From: Hypomyces perniciosus
Lineage: Eukaryota; Ascomycota; Sordariomycetes; Hypocreales; Hypocreaceae
DNA: 64,000 nt
Assembly (NCBI GenBank): GCA_008477525.1
Contig: SPDT01000010.1
Span: forward strand, 2,542,001-2,606,000
Direction of reading: 5' to 3'
Every line of letters begins with the position of its first letter. The stretch's first letter is position 1. The notes below the pieces were generated by a model. It worked only from the letters and a program-made list of their open reading frames with translations, was not told the DNA's origin and searched no databases. Below, in pieces: positions 63,495 through 64,000 of the stretch. Made by a program: the position numbers and the translations under genes.

Positions 63495-64000
63495 AAACCA
63501 TTTTATAAGTATTCGCGAATAAAAAAAGTAAATTTTAATAAAACGCTTATTTTATTAATCCCTTTAATATTAGTATAATAATATTTAAAGAAAATATAAA
63601 TAATATAAAAAAGTAGTAGAAAAAGTATATTAAAAAGAAAAAAAAATTGAAAGTAAAATTACTGCTACCTATATTATTAATTCCTTTTACTTTAATTTAT
63701 CTCAAATTATTTTCCTTTTATTAAAATTCGTATAATTAAATTATCCTTTTCTATTAATTTCTTTTATTATTTAATATTTTAAGCTATTATCCATTTACTT
63801 GATATTAATTGTTTTATTATTTATATAAATATATAGATTTATTCTCAGATATTATCTTAAACTGATTTATTTATTAGCTTAAGTAAGGTTAAACTATAAT
63901 ATATACTTAAAGCTAAAATCTATTAGATTTAAAAATATTGAAGTATAGTTTTCCCTATTAATGCTATAAAAGCTACTATTATAGTTTACCTTTTTTCGCC
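63495..64000 (-). mobile_element. Internal start of Gypsy C2, truncated by the window
   Basis: Collinear with 9016-9542 of C1, including the palindrome-like ATTCGCGAAT and the A/G-rich run. It shows that this tract belongs to C. It is inserted in the gag of E2. Confidence 0.85.

Noticed and set aside
1..64000. Mitochondrial or organellar origin because of the very high AT content
   Set aside because: Nested LTR elements with 5-bp target duplications, chromodomains and RIP-type transitions are nuclear features.
1..64000. Centromere
   Set aside because: AT-rich, RIP-mutated repeat clusters occur at centromeres of some fungi, but also in other AT-rich blocks. Nothing in the sequence alone separates these.

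Overview
The window looks like an AT-rich, RIP-mutated heterochromatic block from a filamentous ascomycete (Pezizomycotina-type) genome. No intact gene was found in 64 kb. Every recognisable coding region is a retrotransposon relic in which Gln and Trp codons have become TAA/TAG and Asp/Gly codons have become Asn/Ser-like. The catalytic YLDD/YVDD of each reverse transcriptase now reads YLNN/YINN. Repeat copies differ mainly by C-to-T and G-to-A transitions. This is the usual signature of repeat-induced point mutation (RIP); the taxonomic assignment is inference.

Left half (1-30.8 kb) is a four-deep nest. A chromodomain Gypsy element (family D, + strand, 5' end off the window) is split inside its RT by a 7.1-kb Copia (A1, 1478-26766, target duplication TAATC). 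A1 is split inside its integrase by a 5.4-kb chromodomain Gypsy (B1, 3741-21302, - strand, TSD GGAAC). B1 is split inside gag by a 12.1-kb Gypsy (C1, 8612-20746, - strand). A1 also carries a lightly mutated 580-bp solo LTR (23430-24009, TS GTTTT). D resumes at 26767, keeps its RT reading frame, runs through RNase H, integrase and chromodomain, and is hit by a 226-bp solo LTR of family B (30270-30495, TSD TTAAT).

Middle (30.8-40.7 kb): a third chromodomain Gypsy (E1, + strand, pol to about 36065, PPT and 3' LTR to 37146) abuts a gag fragment with LTR in the opposite orientation (E3, 37147-39385). Then comes an unidentified 0.8-kb reading frame, and the 3' LTR of a Copia (G, - strand).

Right half (40.7-64 kb): Copia G is split by B2 (41391-53925, TSD GGATT), which is split by A2 (41760-48887, TSD ATATA), so families A and B are nested in each other in opposite orders at two loci. 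G then breaks off at a tandem array built from ten codons around its RT catalytic motif (54375-54520). Next are a 3.5-kb tract of unknown origin (54521-58053) ending in a tandem repeat with alternating spacing, a second E element (E2, - strand, from 58054), and inside E2 a second copy of C (C2, from 63096, running off the window).

Boundaries given with target-site duplications are read directly. Domain limits inside pol relics are approximate, and the unassigned tracts (9.0-12.4, 16.1-20.3, 30.8-32.1, 39.4-40.2, 54.5-58.05 kb) are labelled as such.
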